A stretch of DNA of 64,000 nucleotides from Antennarius striatus (lineage: Eukaryota; Chordata; Actinopteri; Lophiiformes; Antennariidae): NCBI RefSeq assembly GCF_040054535.1, contig NC_090794.1:1022501-1086500 (forward strand), in the 5' to 3' direction. Shown here piece after piece: positions 15,747-43,985 of this stretch (positions within the stretch are counted from its first letter, which is position 1; each line of letters starts with the position of its first letter). Made by a program: the position numbers and the translations under genes. A model generated the notes under the pieces. The model was not told the DNA's origin. It did no database searches and saw only the letters and a program-made list of their open reading frames with translations.

Positions 15747-15749
15747 CCC

Positions 15750-16165
15750 GGCTCTCCGTAGACGCTGAACCCGCGACTGAAGAGGAGGGTTCGGTTCAAA
15801 GTTCACCGGCCGCTCGGTTTGTCGGGAGAAGGGAGAGGATGTTCCAAAATAAAAGCACCAAATACTTACATGAAAATAGATGGCAGCAGATGTTCTCCAC
15901 CCGATGATCCACCTGTCACAGGTGAGCGGAGGGATACCTGTCACCTGCAGCTGTTCCCGTCCCGAGTGGAGAAACTCCGCCTACCGGGTGTGATTTTATA
16001 CTTGTTAGATTTTTTAAATCTCAAAATAAAAGATGGTGCTTGTGCTATTGTTCAATAAACATCACCAAATTTCGTTTTTGATTTGAATTCTACATCGACA
16101 GATTGTTTTGAATATTTTACTGCCTCGAAGATGAATAAAAACATGAAGACATCAGTTCAGCTCAC
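15750..16165. other. Upstream region of allc / downstream region of the NLR
   Basis: This 400-base interval lies between the allc start and the NLR 3' end. No TATA box is obvious for allc, and no other gene was seen. Confidence 0.4.
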
Positions 16166-16168
16166 ATG

Positions 16169-16174
16169 TTTATT
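16169..16174 (-). promoter_or_regulatory. Poly(A) signal of the NLR gene
   Basis: AATAAA on the minus strand about 475 bases beyond the stop of the B30.2 exon. Confidence 0.45.
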
Positions 16175-16648
16175 CGATTATAAAATGTGAAAAAAGATTC
16201 AGAATTAATAATGAAATAAAAACAGACAATATAGGACAAGATAGGATTGTAAACAATTCCTTTAAATTGATAAAAATATTGATTCTTCAAAAACAAATTG
16301 AGAAAATAATCTTTATGATTATTAATAACGTATTTGTGACTGAACACTGTGTTAAAACACAAAAGAAACCTTTAAAAATAAACATAAGGTCAAGTTAGCT
16401 TTTGTGGGTGTAGCACCTGACGACGTGATGCTCTGGATGCACCGACACGAAGAATCAAACACACCTCTGTAGCTGCATTCTGACGTAATACAAATTTATC
16501 ACGCTCTGGATCTGGATCCAGTCGTATCACAGCGTGATCTATTCACGCTTTATTTTGACGAGCTCACTGATTGGACCGTTTCATCGCCAAATGGGAGTGG
16601 CTGATCGAAATGCACGCCCATGCATCCGTTGCGTGATGCTTGTGTCTT

Positions 16649-19600
16649 CTAGGTATCGCACAGAGTCACGGAACCAGAGGACGGGATGCCCATCCCAATC
16701 CCAATCCCAAACCCCGGGTACACCGGTTCAGTGAAGGTGGTGTTGAAGGTGTGGAGGGGGATGAAGTTGCCGTTGGAGACTTCAAAGAAGGACAGAGTAC
16801 CGGCGGGACAGTCCACATACACCGCTGCTCTGTTGGACACGGAGGAGAACCGGATGAGGGTCACCTTTAAATTGTGGCTAACAGAGTATCCGGCACTCGA
16901 GCAGGTCAGACTCCACGACTGTCGGTTCTTTCCAAAACTACAGCTGATGCCGTTGCCTTTCCGTCTGATCCCTCTATATGTCACGGCGATGGTGACCGCC
17001 CCGGTCCACTCCACCTCCCAGATGCACCGACCAGTCAGCTCGTTGGTGCACAGCAGCTGGCAGTAGTAGTCGAACCGGTCTGGGTGGTCAGGGTAGGGTT
17101 GGTACTCTTTCACTGTCTCCACAGTCTTGTTGTCATCAGACAGCTTGAGCTTCCTGTATGCCGTGTCAGGGTCCAGAGTGAGTTTACAGCCAACTGACGG
17201 ACAGAACAAACCAGAAGAACCAAAGGGTTCATGTTAACAATCACCTGAAGTTGGAACATGTCCACATCTCTCAGTCTTTGTGTGATCCTGCTAAAAGTCT
17301 GCTGTAGTTCGTAGACACAAGACTTCAAGGCTGATGGGAGTTGTGTGTTCAAGATCCAATCAATAGAACAAGACAAAGTCCTCAGATCTGGAGTCTGCTT
17401 TATACGCCTCGCCCTTGGAGTCCATCAGAAGGAGGAGTGACATCTATGAGTTCAGGCTCCTCCGGCTGATTGGCTCCAAGGACATGGACTCAAACGGGTG
17501 AGAGAGCTTTTTAGAAGAATTTACAGCAAATGCTAGTGCCAATAGTGAGCTGTTGTGGTGCTACAATGGTTTTACTGTGGATTCCAATTAAGACAAAATA
17601 GCATTGACCTCATTTGCATCGCCAAAATTAACCTTTATTTGGTCCTTTGTTGAGAACCATAACCCTGGAAGTTGTTAAAAAAAATCTTTAGACTAACTGG
17701 ACCAACTTAAGACTAATTGGACAAACTGGACAAGAGAAAAAAAATTGTCTTACTTTTCTAGAAAACAGGTAATAAACACTTACACTTTCTCATACCGGGT
17801 GCTAGTTTCATCTCCCCACAATTTTCGATTCTAGAGGCAAAAACAGTCTTGGGTCAGGGAATCATGGCTATTTCATTACTTCTTAATGACAGAAAAGGGT
17901 TCTCGGGTCAAAAAGACCTGCTGTAGAACCATCCTCACCGGAGTGTCTCCAGTCTCCAGTTTGGATCGTCCAGGATGACAGACAGCATCGCCATTCCAGA
18001 GTCCCCTGGATGATTGTAGCTGAGGTCCAGCTCTCTCAGATGGGACGGGTTGGACCTCAGCGCTGAAACCAGACACATGCATCCTTCTTTTGTGACCAGA
18101 CAGCCTGAAAGCCTGGGATGAAGCCAAAAGCTGAATTGAGTGATAAGATACCAGAAACAGTCACCTGAAGGAAATATTCTCCTTCTTCTCTCCAGTCCAG
18201 CTTGTTTTTCAAACAATGGACTTCCTGTAGCGATCGCTTTGTAAAATCACACACCCAAACATGTTACTTCATGACAATTCCATGACGCCAACACATTCTA
18301 TTCATGCAGACGTCATGTTCAGCCTCGTTAATACCTCTGCCGTTGCTACACAGGCAAAACAATTGGATCCTCATCATGTTGAACCAGAATATCACAGCAG
18401 AATGAAGGCGCTCCAGACCCACATATGAACCACCACTGAACCACAATATCCCTAGCCCAAAACCTAACCCCTAATCCTAACGATAACCTCACCCCCAAGC
18501 TGAACACCAACCTCAAAACTAACTTTAACACTAACGCTAACCCCAACCCTTTAGCATTAGCATAGTGATCTGTGTCAACACTAGCACTGTGTCGTTATGC
18601 AGATTCAATTTTTTAGTGTACTGATCATTTCACGCCAGTCCCAACTCTTGGTTTATACCCCAACGTTCATCCTAACTGTAACTCTAACCCCCACCTTAAC
18701 CCAACCTCTAACCTTAACCCCTAAACATAACCGAAATACTAACCCCTAAATTTAACCATCCCTTCTAACCCCTAACCCTAACATGAGCAAAAACCACCTA
18801 AACTTTAATCTTAACCCCTAACCCTAATGCTAAACCTAACCCCTAACCCTGATCCTCACCCTAACCCTAACCCCTGACACTAAACCTGACTCTAACCCCA
18901 ACGCTAACTTGAATTAGACACTTCTTTTGTAACCCTAAGTCTTGTCACTGACCTGAGAACTTCCAGAGTACAATGTGGACTCTTCAGTCCTGAAGAAAGC
19001 AGCATCACTCCTTCGTCCTGCAGGTCATTGTTACTCAGGTCCAGTTCTCTCAGACTACTGGGCTGACAGCTCAGAACCCTCATCAGAGCTTCACAACTCT
19101 TCCATGTCAGTTTGCAGCCGTTCATCCTGAGGAAAGGATTGCAACAGATGCACCATTATCAGTGTCCTCTTGCTTGTCCATGACTCAGAGATTGATAGAT
19201 ATCAGGATTTGTCTTACAGAGCTATTTTTGAGGTTTTGACCACTGGTAGGAGCCTCAGGAGAGCTTCCTCTGAAGCACCATATTTCCTTAGGTCAAACAC
19301 ATCCAGAACATTTTCTGATGACACTAAGATGAATACCAGAGTTGACCATTGAGCAGGAGTGAATTTTTCTGTACAGAGACTACCTGAACTCAGGTATTGC
19401 TGAATATCGTCCTCTAGCGAATGATCCCTCAGTTCATTCAGACAATGGAAAAGATTGATGTATCTTTCTGAAAGACTCTCAAAGATGATTTTCTTGATGT
19501 ATTTTATTGTATTTTGACTGACATCTGAGCCTCTTTTGGTCTGTTTCAGCAGACCTTGTAGAAGACTTTGATTAGTCCGCAGTGAAAGACCCAGGAGGAA

Positions 19601-22600
19601 GCGAAGGAACAGGTCCAGGTGTCCATTTGGACTCTGCAAGGCCTTGTTCACAGCACCTTCATAGAAGTGTGCCAATTTACTTTTGACTACACGTTCGATA
19701 CCAGACCACCATTTGGTTGTTTGTTCTTCCAGTAGATTGACCCCATTGTTGATGAAAGTCTGATGTACATGAAGAGCAGCTAGAAATTCCTGAACGCTCA
19801 GATGTACGAAGCAGAACACCTTGTCCTGGTACAGCCCTCTCTCCTCTCTAAAGATCTGTGTGACCAACCCCGAGTACACTGATGCTTCTTTGATGTCGAT
19901 ATCACACTCCCCTAGGTCGGATTCATAGAAGATCAAGTTGCCGTGCTGGAGCTGATTAAAAGCCAGCTTTCCCAGAGATGCTATCATCTTTCTGTTCTTT
20001 TCATTCCAAAGAGGATTTGTCTCAGCTCGTCTATCCCACTTGCTACCTTTCACAATCAGTTGAACCACCAGGAAGTGGATGTACATCTCCGTCAGGGTCT
20101 TGGGAAGATCTTTGTCCCCAGTTTTTATCTCATCCTCCAGGACCGAAGCAGTGATCCAGCAGAAGATGGGGATTTGACACATGACTTGGAGGCTTCTGGA
20201 AGTCTTGATGTGGGAAATGATTCTGCTGGCCTGCTTTTCATCTCTGAATCTTTTTTTAAAATACTCCTCCTTCTGTGGATCAGCAAACCCTCGAACTTCT
20301 GTCACCATGTCGACACACTTAGGAGGGATTTGATTGGCCGCTGCAGGACGTGAGGTTATCCAGACACGAGCAGAGGGAAGCAGATTCCCTTCAATGAGGT
20401 TTGTTAGCAGCACATCTATGGAGGTGGACTTTGTGACATCCGTCACCATCTCGTTGTTGGTGAAGTCCAGGGGAAGTCGACACTCGTCCAGACCGTCAAA
20501 GATGAATACAACCCAGAATTCTTCAAACCTGTAGATTCCTGCTTCTTTGGCTCCAGAGAACAATTGTTGAACAAGTTCTACTAAGCTGTACTTTTTCTCT
20601 CTCAGAACATTCAGCTCCCTGAACGTGAATGGAAACACAAACTGTATGTCCTGGTTGGCTTTGCCTTCAGCCCAGTCCAGACTGAACTTCTCAGTCAAGA
20701 CCGTTTTTCCAATACCAGCAACTCCCTTTGTCATCACCAGTCTGCTTGGTTCATCTCTTCCAGCTGTAACTTTAAATATGTCTTCACATCTAATTGTTGT
20801 TTCCTGTCCGGTTGTTTTCTTGGCTTCAATCTGTGTGCACTCATGTTCCTCGTAGAACCTGGCCACCCCCCCCTCTGTGATGTAGAGCTCTGTGAAGATC
20901 TGATTCAGAAGGGTTGAGGTTCCTGCTTTGGGGATCCCCTCAGAAACACGCTGGAACTTCTTTGTGATGTTAGATTTGAGCTTACTCTGGAACACCGGTG
21001 CCACAGTCTCTGAAATGAGCACCAAAAGAAATCAGTAAGTTCCTGCTTCCACACAGCTGATGAACATTTGAGTATTGCTACGTGATCAAGTTGCCTCTAC
21101 TGATATGTTGTACATACAGTATGTGTATGTTTCCATTCTTACTCATCTGCAGGACATCTGCCAGGTTCTCTTGCTTCATTGCCCTCAGGGTGTCCAGTGC
21201 GATCTTCAGGAAAGCCTCCTTGCTGCTCGTCCTCCTCCTCCGGTCGTCGTCTTCACATTGGCTTTCTGAGTGTTCCATGATGTCTGAACTCAGAACCTTC
21301 TGAAACCATTTGAGTTCGTTCTTTGCAAAAATAGCAATGTTATCTTCAAGTTGCTGGGAAAGATTCAAACGTGAAACGGTATTTTCTCAGTGATGCAATT
21401 AAAAAGCACACAAGCTAACAGACCTAGAACATCAGCTGATTAAGTTATTTTATCATTTGTTGCTGTTTTTCAATTGAAGTCTGGTGAATGTGGTCAATGT
21501 GGTGTCAGCATGAACACCCGAAGACCCGCTAGCAAATGCAAGCCTAGGGTAACTCTGCTACGATCTCAGCCTATACATCTGCACACCTTGAATATGGATC
21601 CTAGGTTGAACTGCTGTGGAGGTATTTCACCATCGATGGAGGAATTATCCTCATGACCTCTGTGGAGAAAAATTGCAAGCAACGTAAAAGTCTAGCTCTG
21701 ATTTTTCCATGTGTATCAAGTAGAAATCTTCACCTTCCCTGCTAGATGGAATTATATCTTCATCCCTGTTTGGAAAGGAAAGAATCAGAACCTGGCTATT
21801 TTTAGAGGTAGCATCTTCTAACTTCCTTTTAGAACTCGGTCCTACACATGACATGACATTGGTGTGCTGGTCTTAAATACTCACAGCATGTCCAAAGGGG
21901 TTTCTGGTCCAAACTCTGGAGAAAGTCCCTTAGACTGATCACTCTTTGCTGACCGACAGCTGGGTTTAGGAGAGTCTGATCTCAGCTGCAGTCTTCAATA
22001 AACACAGTTAGCGGTTAGATTGTGCCCGCACTGATTAGCTAGTAGCTTCCAATGTGAGATAAAAGACTCCAGAGAAATGTTGGGGGACACATGGCAACGC
22101 TTTATAACAGACAGACATGAAAGTAATAATATTGTCAGACAGATTCCGTGGATCATTTTCTTCTTGATACAGCAGGTTCAGTTGGTCCTCTCCCAAACAA
22201 CAGTTCTTCCAGGAATCCCAAGGCATTCCTCGGCTACCAGAGACGTGTCACCCCTCCACTGAGGTCCAGGTCTACTCCAGGCTCTCCTTCTAGTTGGACT
22301 CAGAAGGAAAATCTCCAAGGGATCCACCCAGATAGTATCTTAACTAGATGCCTGAACCACCCAACCGACGAGGCAAATGTCTGATTCTTGTATCTTTGCC
22401 ACGGAAGGGCGTCATGAATTCTGCCTCTACATGTTAACACATATCTATATGACATGTTTATGGCTTCTTTTAAAATGTCCGGCTGTGTTTTCAGTAACAT
22501 TCTGCAGACTTACTGTGGTTTAGATGGAGTCGATGGGAGGAAAACTATAGGAGGGTCCATGGAATGCATGCTAATGGCAGACGATGACCTTCAAGGCAAG

Positions 22601-22735
22601 AGTCAGACAGCTTTGAACCATGGCAGATGGTTTTGAGATCCATGGCACGAACAGTAGTCAAAGATCATCATCTCACCTTTCAGGTTTGTTCTTGATCTCA
22701 TGTTCTCCAACTGCTCCATCCTCCCGTCGAGACAT
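16649..22735 (-). CDS. Fish NLRC3-like receptor (FISNA-NACHT-LRR-B30.2)
   Basis: A cytosolic NOD-like receptor of the large fish-specific family. Minus-strand exons: 22677-22735 (start, [14 protein letters not shown]), 21885-21992, 21734-21765, 21587-21657, 21143-21353, 19218-21009 (1792 bases, FISNA plus NACHT), 18953-19126 and 17939-18112 (two LRR exons of exactly 174 bases each), then 16649-17193 (PRY-SPRY/B30.2, with [26 protein letters not shown] and [11 protein letters not shown]). Phases agree from the start through residue 873. Walker A is GVAGIGKT (about residue 256) and Walker B is FIFDGLDEC (about 329). LRRs show [11 protein letters not shown] and [11 protein letters not shown]. 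The last LRR exon ends in phase 2 while the B30.2 exon needs phase 1, so a linking exon in 17194-17938 is missing from this model. Such receptors act in innate immunity; the ligand is unknown. Only two LRR exons is short for the family. Confidence 0.88.
17245..17376 (-). other. Possible linking exon of the NLR (unresolved)
   Basis: An open frame reads [20 protein letters not shown] followed by RDVDMFQLQ and a GT donor on the minus strand. It looks helical and lies between the last LRR exon and the B30.2 exon. Its reading phase does not satisfy either neighbour as drawn, so it may be a different exon, an exon with unusual ends, or chance. Confidence 0.25.
18430..18910. repeat. Degenerate telomere-like repeat in an NLR intron
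   Basis: Irregular ccctaa/aaccct units with substitutions fill most of the intron between the two LRR exons. Such degenerate tracts are common in fish introns and need not mark a fusion point. Confidence 0.75.
22130..22320 (-). mobile_element. LINE 3'-end remnant in NLR intron 1
   Basis: On the minus strand this resembles the widespread fish LINE tail that encodes a C-terminal RPRGRPRTRWRDY...LAWERLGIP-type sequence. The diverged reading here includes [13 protein letters not shown] and [10 protein letters not shown]. Only the 3' end remains and it is much altered. Confidence 0.5.
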
Positions 22736-22739
22736 TTTG

Positions 22740-23870
22740 GAGGCAAAAACTCCCTTCAAACACAAGAATATCAGCTAAGCGTTCGACAACATGCTGCCCA
22801 CACATGGAATGGCTTCATGTTGTCCAACCGGTTCGTAGGTACTCTGAATATTTTAGTTACTACAGCTACTAGCACTAATTTCAGCGAGTACGAATAAAAA
22901 CTAGTCATCATCAACAACAAGAATGCAAAGTAGCAGCTGAAACATCAGCCAATCGACACGAAACAACACACCATCGACGTTCACAGAGTGGATTCTCACC
23001 TGTCCAGGTCACTTCAGGTCCTTAATGAGTTGATGAAAAAGTGAGAGTAAAGATGCTTCTAGTAGTTTTCTCTGCATGATTCTGCGATGGATGCAGTTTC
23101 TGATATCCGGACAAAGTTCGAAAAATAAACCCCGTCGTATGAATAGTGCAAGTAAATTGTGACCTCTGAGTGGTGAGTCAGTTTCCTTGTCTCTTTTGCC
23201 AAACCAAACCTTGCTGAGTGACATTCTGTTGAGTCATCTCGCAGAAATGTTAGCAAGTGAAAGCTGAGGAATTATTTTTCGCATTTTTGCATAATGTCCC
23301 TGTAGAAACAAATTGTGACACAAATCTCAGTTGTTTCCACGTGAATGACATTGTTCCACCTGTCCACAGCGGGGTTGGCTGTTCTTGGAGGTAAACTAAG
23401 CTGATTTGCATCCATTGTTCTCCAACATCTTGTGTTGATGGCAGGAAAACTGGGGCGGTGACATTTCTTCGGTCAGGCCGCTAACATTTTCACTTTCATT
23501 GCTATGTGAAACAAATCCCGGTACAATCCCACTTTCTTCATCAGAACTGTCTTTAACTTTCTCATAATGCTGTTATGACTACTTTTGTGTTTTTCTTGTG
23601 TGAACAGGAACCTCCAAGTTATCGATTGATTCAGGAGCCAATTGTTCAACAGGAGAACCCAAAACAAGTCAGGACGGTTACACGTTTTCACTCTTCTTTA
23701 CTGCATGGAAATAAACGTAAATATTGTAGCACGTGTCCTTCTTGCTGTCCAGTCACAGTGACATGATGTTTCTGACCAGCAGGTGGCGATAGTTCACCAT
23801 CTACTGATGGAGACCTGCTCAGCGTCTCCTGTGCCTCAGAGCAAAAGAGAAGCCACATTTAACATCAAAA
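22740..23870. other. Interval upstream of the NLR
   Basis: AT-rich sequence with short frames only. It should hold the NLR promoter; no clear TATA box or interferon response element was recognised. Confidence 0.35.
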
Positions 23871-23879
23871 CATCTCTTC

Positions 23880-24305
23880 ATTGGGGCGGCCCCTAGCCCA
23901 CCTCTGGCCCCTAGCCCACCTCTGGCCCCCAGCCTACCTCTGGCCCCTAGCACACCTCTGGCCCCTAGCCCACCTCTGGCCCCCAGCCTACCTCTGGCCC
24001 CTAGCACACCTCTGGCCCCTAGCACACCTATGGCCCCTAGCCTAACTCTGGCCCCTAGCCCACTCTGGACCCTAACCCACCCCTGGCCCCTAGCCCACCT
24101 CTGGACCCCGGCCAAGCTCTGGCCCCTAGCACACCTCTGGACCCTAACCCACCTCTGGCCCCTAGCCCACTCAGGACCCTAACCCACCTCTGGCCCCTAG
24201 CCCACTCAGGACCCTAACCCACCTCTGGCCCCTAGCCCACTCAGGACCCTAACCCACCTCTGGACCCCAGCCCAGCTCTGGCCCCTAGCACACCTCTGGC
24301 CCCCA
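23880..24305. repeat. Minisatellite of cccctagcccacctctgg units
   Basis: About 20 tandem units of 18-20 bases with variants (cagcctacctctggcccc, ctagcacacctctggccc). In the right half the units merge into a 36-38-base higher-order unit with actcaggaccctaaccc. Confidence 0.9.
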
Positions 24306-24529
24306 TACAACCATGACCCGCAAGACGGATAAAGACGAGACAATTCCAGTCGCCTTGTCCTCGAGGAGATGGACGGACATCTCTCATTGGTACGTTTACA
24401 GTCAATCAGCTTTTAATCATCACAAAGAAACACTTGATCTTTTCTCCACTGACGATCACCAGAGGTTCTGTTTGTAAAACCATCACAGCCCCCAGTTCAC
24501 GACTGTGTCCAGTACACGCTCCACTCTGA

Positions 24530-25125
24530 CCTACCATACTCTACTACAGTACACAATGCTCTGCTCTACTATACAATACTCTGCTATACTATACTTTATT
24601 ATACTATACCAATACTGTATTTTACTCGGCTATACTCTATGTTGTCCAACTGTACTAAATTCCATATACACTACTGTACTGTAGTTTACTATATCATACT
24701 ACTCTGGAAAACTCTACTATAATACATTTAGTATATACTACTCTACAGTACTATACTATACTTTGATATACGATACTCTACTATATACACTATATTACAC
24801 TTTACTATACTATACTATATGCTACTATGTTATACCATACTATATTATATTATACTATACTACACTACAATAAGCTGTACTACATCAAACTATACAATAC
24901 TACACTATATTTATATTACGCTATTATACTATACTATACTTTGCTATATTACATTATATTATACTATAATATACTGTTCTAAGCTATATGCTGTGCCATG
25001 GTATGCTATACCAGGGTATAATATGCTACGCTTTACGACAGTATATTATACTGTATTGTGTTTAACTGTACTACACTATAATACAGTATAATATACCATA
25101 CTATAGGATAGAATAGAATAATATA
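24530..25125. repeat. TATAC/TACTA-rich low-complexity tract
   Basis: About 600 bases built from tactatac-type pentamers. It is imperfect and AT-rich, with no stable period. Confidence 0.85.
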
Positions 25126-25379
25126 ATGAGTCATACAGAATTTCCTCATACATTTGGACAACTGAACGGTTCTACAGGTGAGTATACAGTATTCTGGTGT
25201 ATATCTACTGCTATGCTCTGTTATAACGCGGCTGTTCCAGACGCTCGTCCCCCTCCCTCTGCTGGAGCGGGACTCTTCCGCGTCTCGTGTCCCCGCCCTG
25301 ACGAGCAGCCTCTCCAGGTGGACAAGTGAGGATCGTCACGGGTGTCGGTGTTCCCCGGGCTCGCGGGACAGATAGTGGG

Positions 25380-25547
25380 ATCACCCCACGCGTGATTTAA
25401 AGTTCCAGTGATGACGCGGCGCGCGCGCCGGACCCCCGACAGGCTGAGCGCGTGAGTCCGCGGATTCCCGCCGGTCCAGGTGTGTCCTCGTACCTGCGGG
25501 CTGACTCGGGTGTTCTCGTCGTGTTGTCGCCGCGTTCGGAGCCCACG
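25380..25547 (+). promoter_or_regulatory. CpG-rich promoter or 5' UTR of asap2
   Basis: A CpG-dense stretch with gcggcgcgcgcgccgg precedes the asap2 start, unlike the AT-rich repeats to its left. No TATA box is seen, which suits a housekeeping CpG promoter. Confidence 0.55.
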
Positions 25548-37720
<12,173 letters not shown>

Positions 37721-38032
37721 CGGCCCGGTGTGATGGGGATGATTCACGCCGTCGCACCGGTCACTTCCTGTGATCGCCAGGAAGTGATCAGATCGCCAAC
37801 ACATGGAAGACCTGAATCAGCAGGACTGAAAACAATGAAGCTCGTTTTTTCTTCCACCTGAAAGCTTCACTCTCCTCCGCCCAGATGGTTTTAAACAGAA
37901 GCGCTCCAACTCTGACTCCACCTCTAACTCCGCCTCTGACTCCACCTATTTTTAAAATCCATGTTTGTTTCCAGAATTTTATTTTTACATATTTCCAAAG
38001 ATCATAAATGTATCACGCTGAGTTAAATTTGT

Positions 38033-38038
38033 ATTAAA
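38033..38038 (+). promoter_or_regulatory. Probable poly(A) signal of asap2
   Basis: ATTAAA about 310 bases after the asap2 stop. No AATAAA lies closer. Confidence 0.45.
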
Positions 38039-38524
38039 TCATCTTGAAGTCTTGAACTTTGGAGTTTTTTTGTTTCCTCTTTAATTTCATAAAGTATCGC
38101 CACCTCCTGGTGAGTTGAGGTACAACCTCTGAGCAAATTCACGTGTGCATCACGTAAATGGGTCCCTGTGCAAACATGGAAATATTTTATAGTTCAGGAA
38201 ACAACTGAAAAATCACCGCGATTACAATAAATGATAACATTTTAATAAAGTATTTACAGGCGAAAACAATTATGTACGTTATGATTTATTTTATAATACA
38301 ATTTTTTTTCCAGTTATGCCTTTACAATCATGTTCTAAATGCTGATTTGAAATTATTATGTGAAAGCAATCCAATAAAACAGTAAATTAATAAAAGACTG
38401 AATAAACGACTAAAATTTGTATGAATCGCTTTAAGAAACGGCTTTTAAAATCTTCTAATAGCGGAACTGAAGTTACGGAGGAACTGCACAACTCGGAGGA
38501 ATTCTATTGCGGACCGGACGCGAG

Positions 38525-38536
38525 CCGGAAGTGACG
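38525..38536 (+). promoter_or_regulatory. ETS/CRE-like site in the cpsf3 promoter
   Basis: ccggaagtgacg combines an ETS core with a CRE half-site about 100 bases before the cpsf3 start, typical of TATA-less housekeeping promoters. The assignment is by motif only. Confidence 0.45.
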
Positions 38537-38633
38537 CAGAAGCGGAAACGCTCTTATCCAGCGGTGGAAATTATGAATTAGTTGTTTTTTGTCAACTTTG
38601 TGAGGTTAATTAAAGTAAAAATTAAAGTAAAAA

Positions 38634-43161
<4,528 letters not shown>

Positions 43162-43266
43162 CGAGACAGGGTGGGGGGAGCTGATGATCAGCTGATCGGG
43201 ACAGTTGGTGTATCAGAGGGGCGTCGACCTTCTGCGACTTTTCTACTTTTTTGTTGTCTTTGGTTA

Positions 43267-43272
43267 AATAAA
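43267..43272 (+). promoter_or_regulatory. Poly(A) signal of cpsf3
   Basis: AATAAA about 105 bases after the cpsf3 stop. Confidence 0.65.
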
Positions 43273-43309
43273 CTCTTGTAGATTCTGTTGTTCTGATTCT
43301 ACATTATTA

Positions 43310-43700
43310 CATAACACTATACTAGACTATACTAGAGTATAGTCTAGTATAGTCTAGTCCAATAGACTCGACTAGAGTATAGTCTAGTCCAATAGACTCG
43401 ACTAGAGTATAGTCTAGTATAGTCTAGTCCAATAGACTCGACTAGAGTATAGTCTAGTATAGTCTAGTCCAATAGACTCGACTAGAGTATAGTCTAGTAT
43501 AGTCTAGTCCAATAGACTCGACTAGAGTATAGTCTAGTCCAATAGACTCGACTAGAGTATAGTCTAGTCCAATAGACTACTATAGTCTAGTCTAATATAG
43601 TCTAGTCTAATAGACTATACTCTGTTAAACTAGACCATATTAGACTAGACTATTAGACTATACTTAACTCTATTACATTATACGAGACTATATTAGACTA
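43310..43700. repeat. Self-complementary satellite between cpsf3 and rsph3
   Basis: Tandem units of agtctagtccaatagactcg followed by actagagtat, alternating between a shorter and a longer form. Each unit contains tagtcta/tagacta inverted pairs, so single strands can fold on themselves. It sits between the convergent 3' ends of cpsf3 and rsph3. Confidence 0.85.
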
Positions 43701-43891
43701 CTATTAGACCAGCAATGTTTGGTCTAGAGCGAGTCACTAAGGAAAAGACAGGAGACAGAGCTGGAGGTAGACCGCCCCGATGGTACCGGGTATCAGGCGT
43801 CTTACAACCACGACAAAACCCTCTTCAAACCAGGATGAATCCAGCTTCACTGCACTGTCAATGGATCGCATGCACTGCTATACATTTAAGC

Positions 43892-43897
43892 TTTATT
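43892..43897 (-). promoter_or_regulatory. Poly(A) signal of rsph3
   Basis: AATAAA on the minus strand about 90 bases beyond the rsph3 stop. Confidence 0.6.
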
Positions 43898-43985
43898 GAT
43901 GATACCCCCCCTCCCCCGAATCAGCGGATCAGAACGTGAAACGATGTCCAGCCGAACGTGGGGAACGAGTCGCTCTTCACATGGG

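Noticed and set aside
17876-18254. Separate small genes over the second LRR exon
   Set aside because: They are alternative frames of the 174-base LRR exon of the NLR.
23819-24115. Gly-Ala-Arg-Leu repeat protein
   Set aside because: Translation of the 18-20-bp minisatellite with no start context or splicing.
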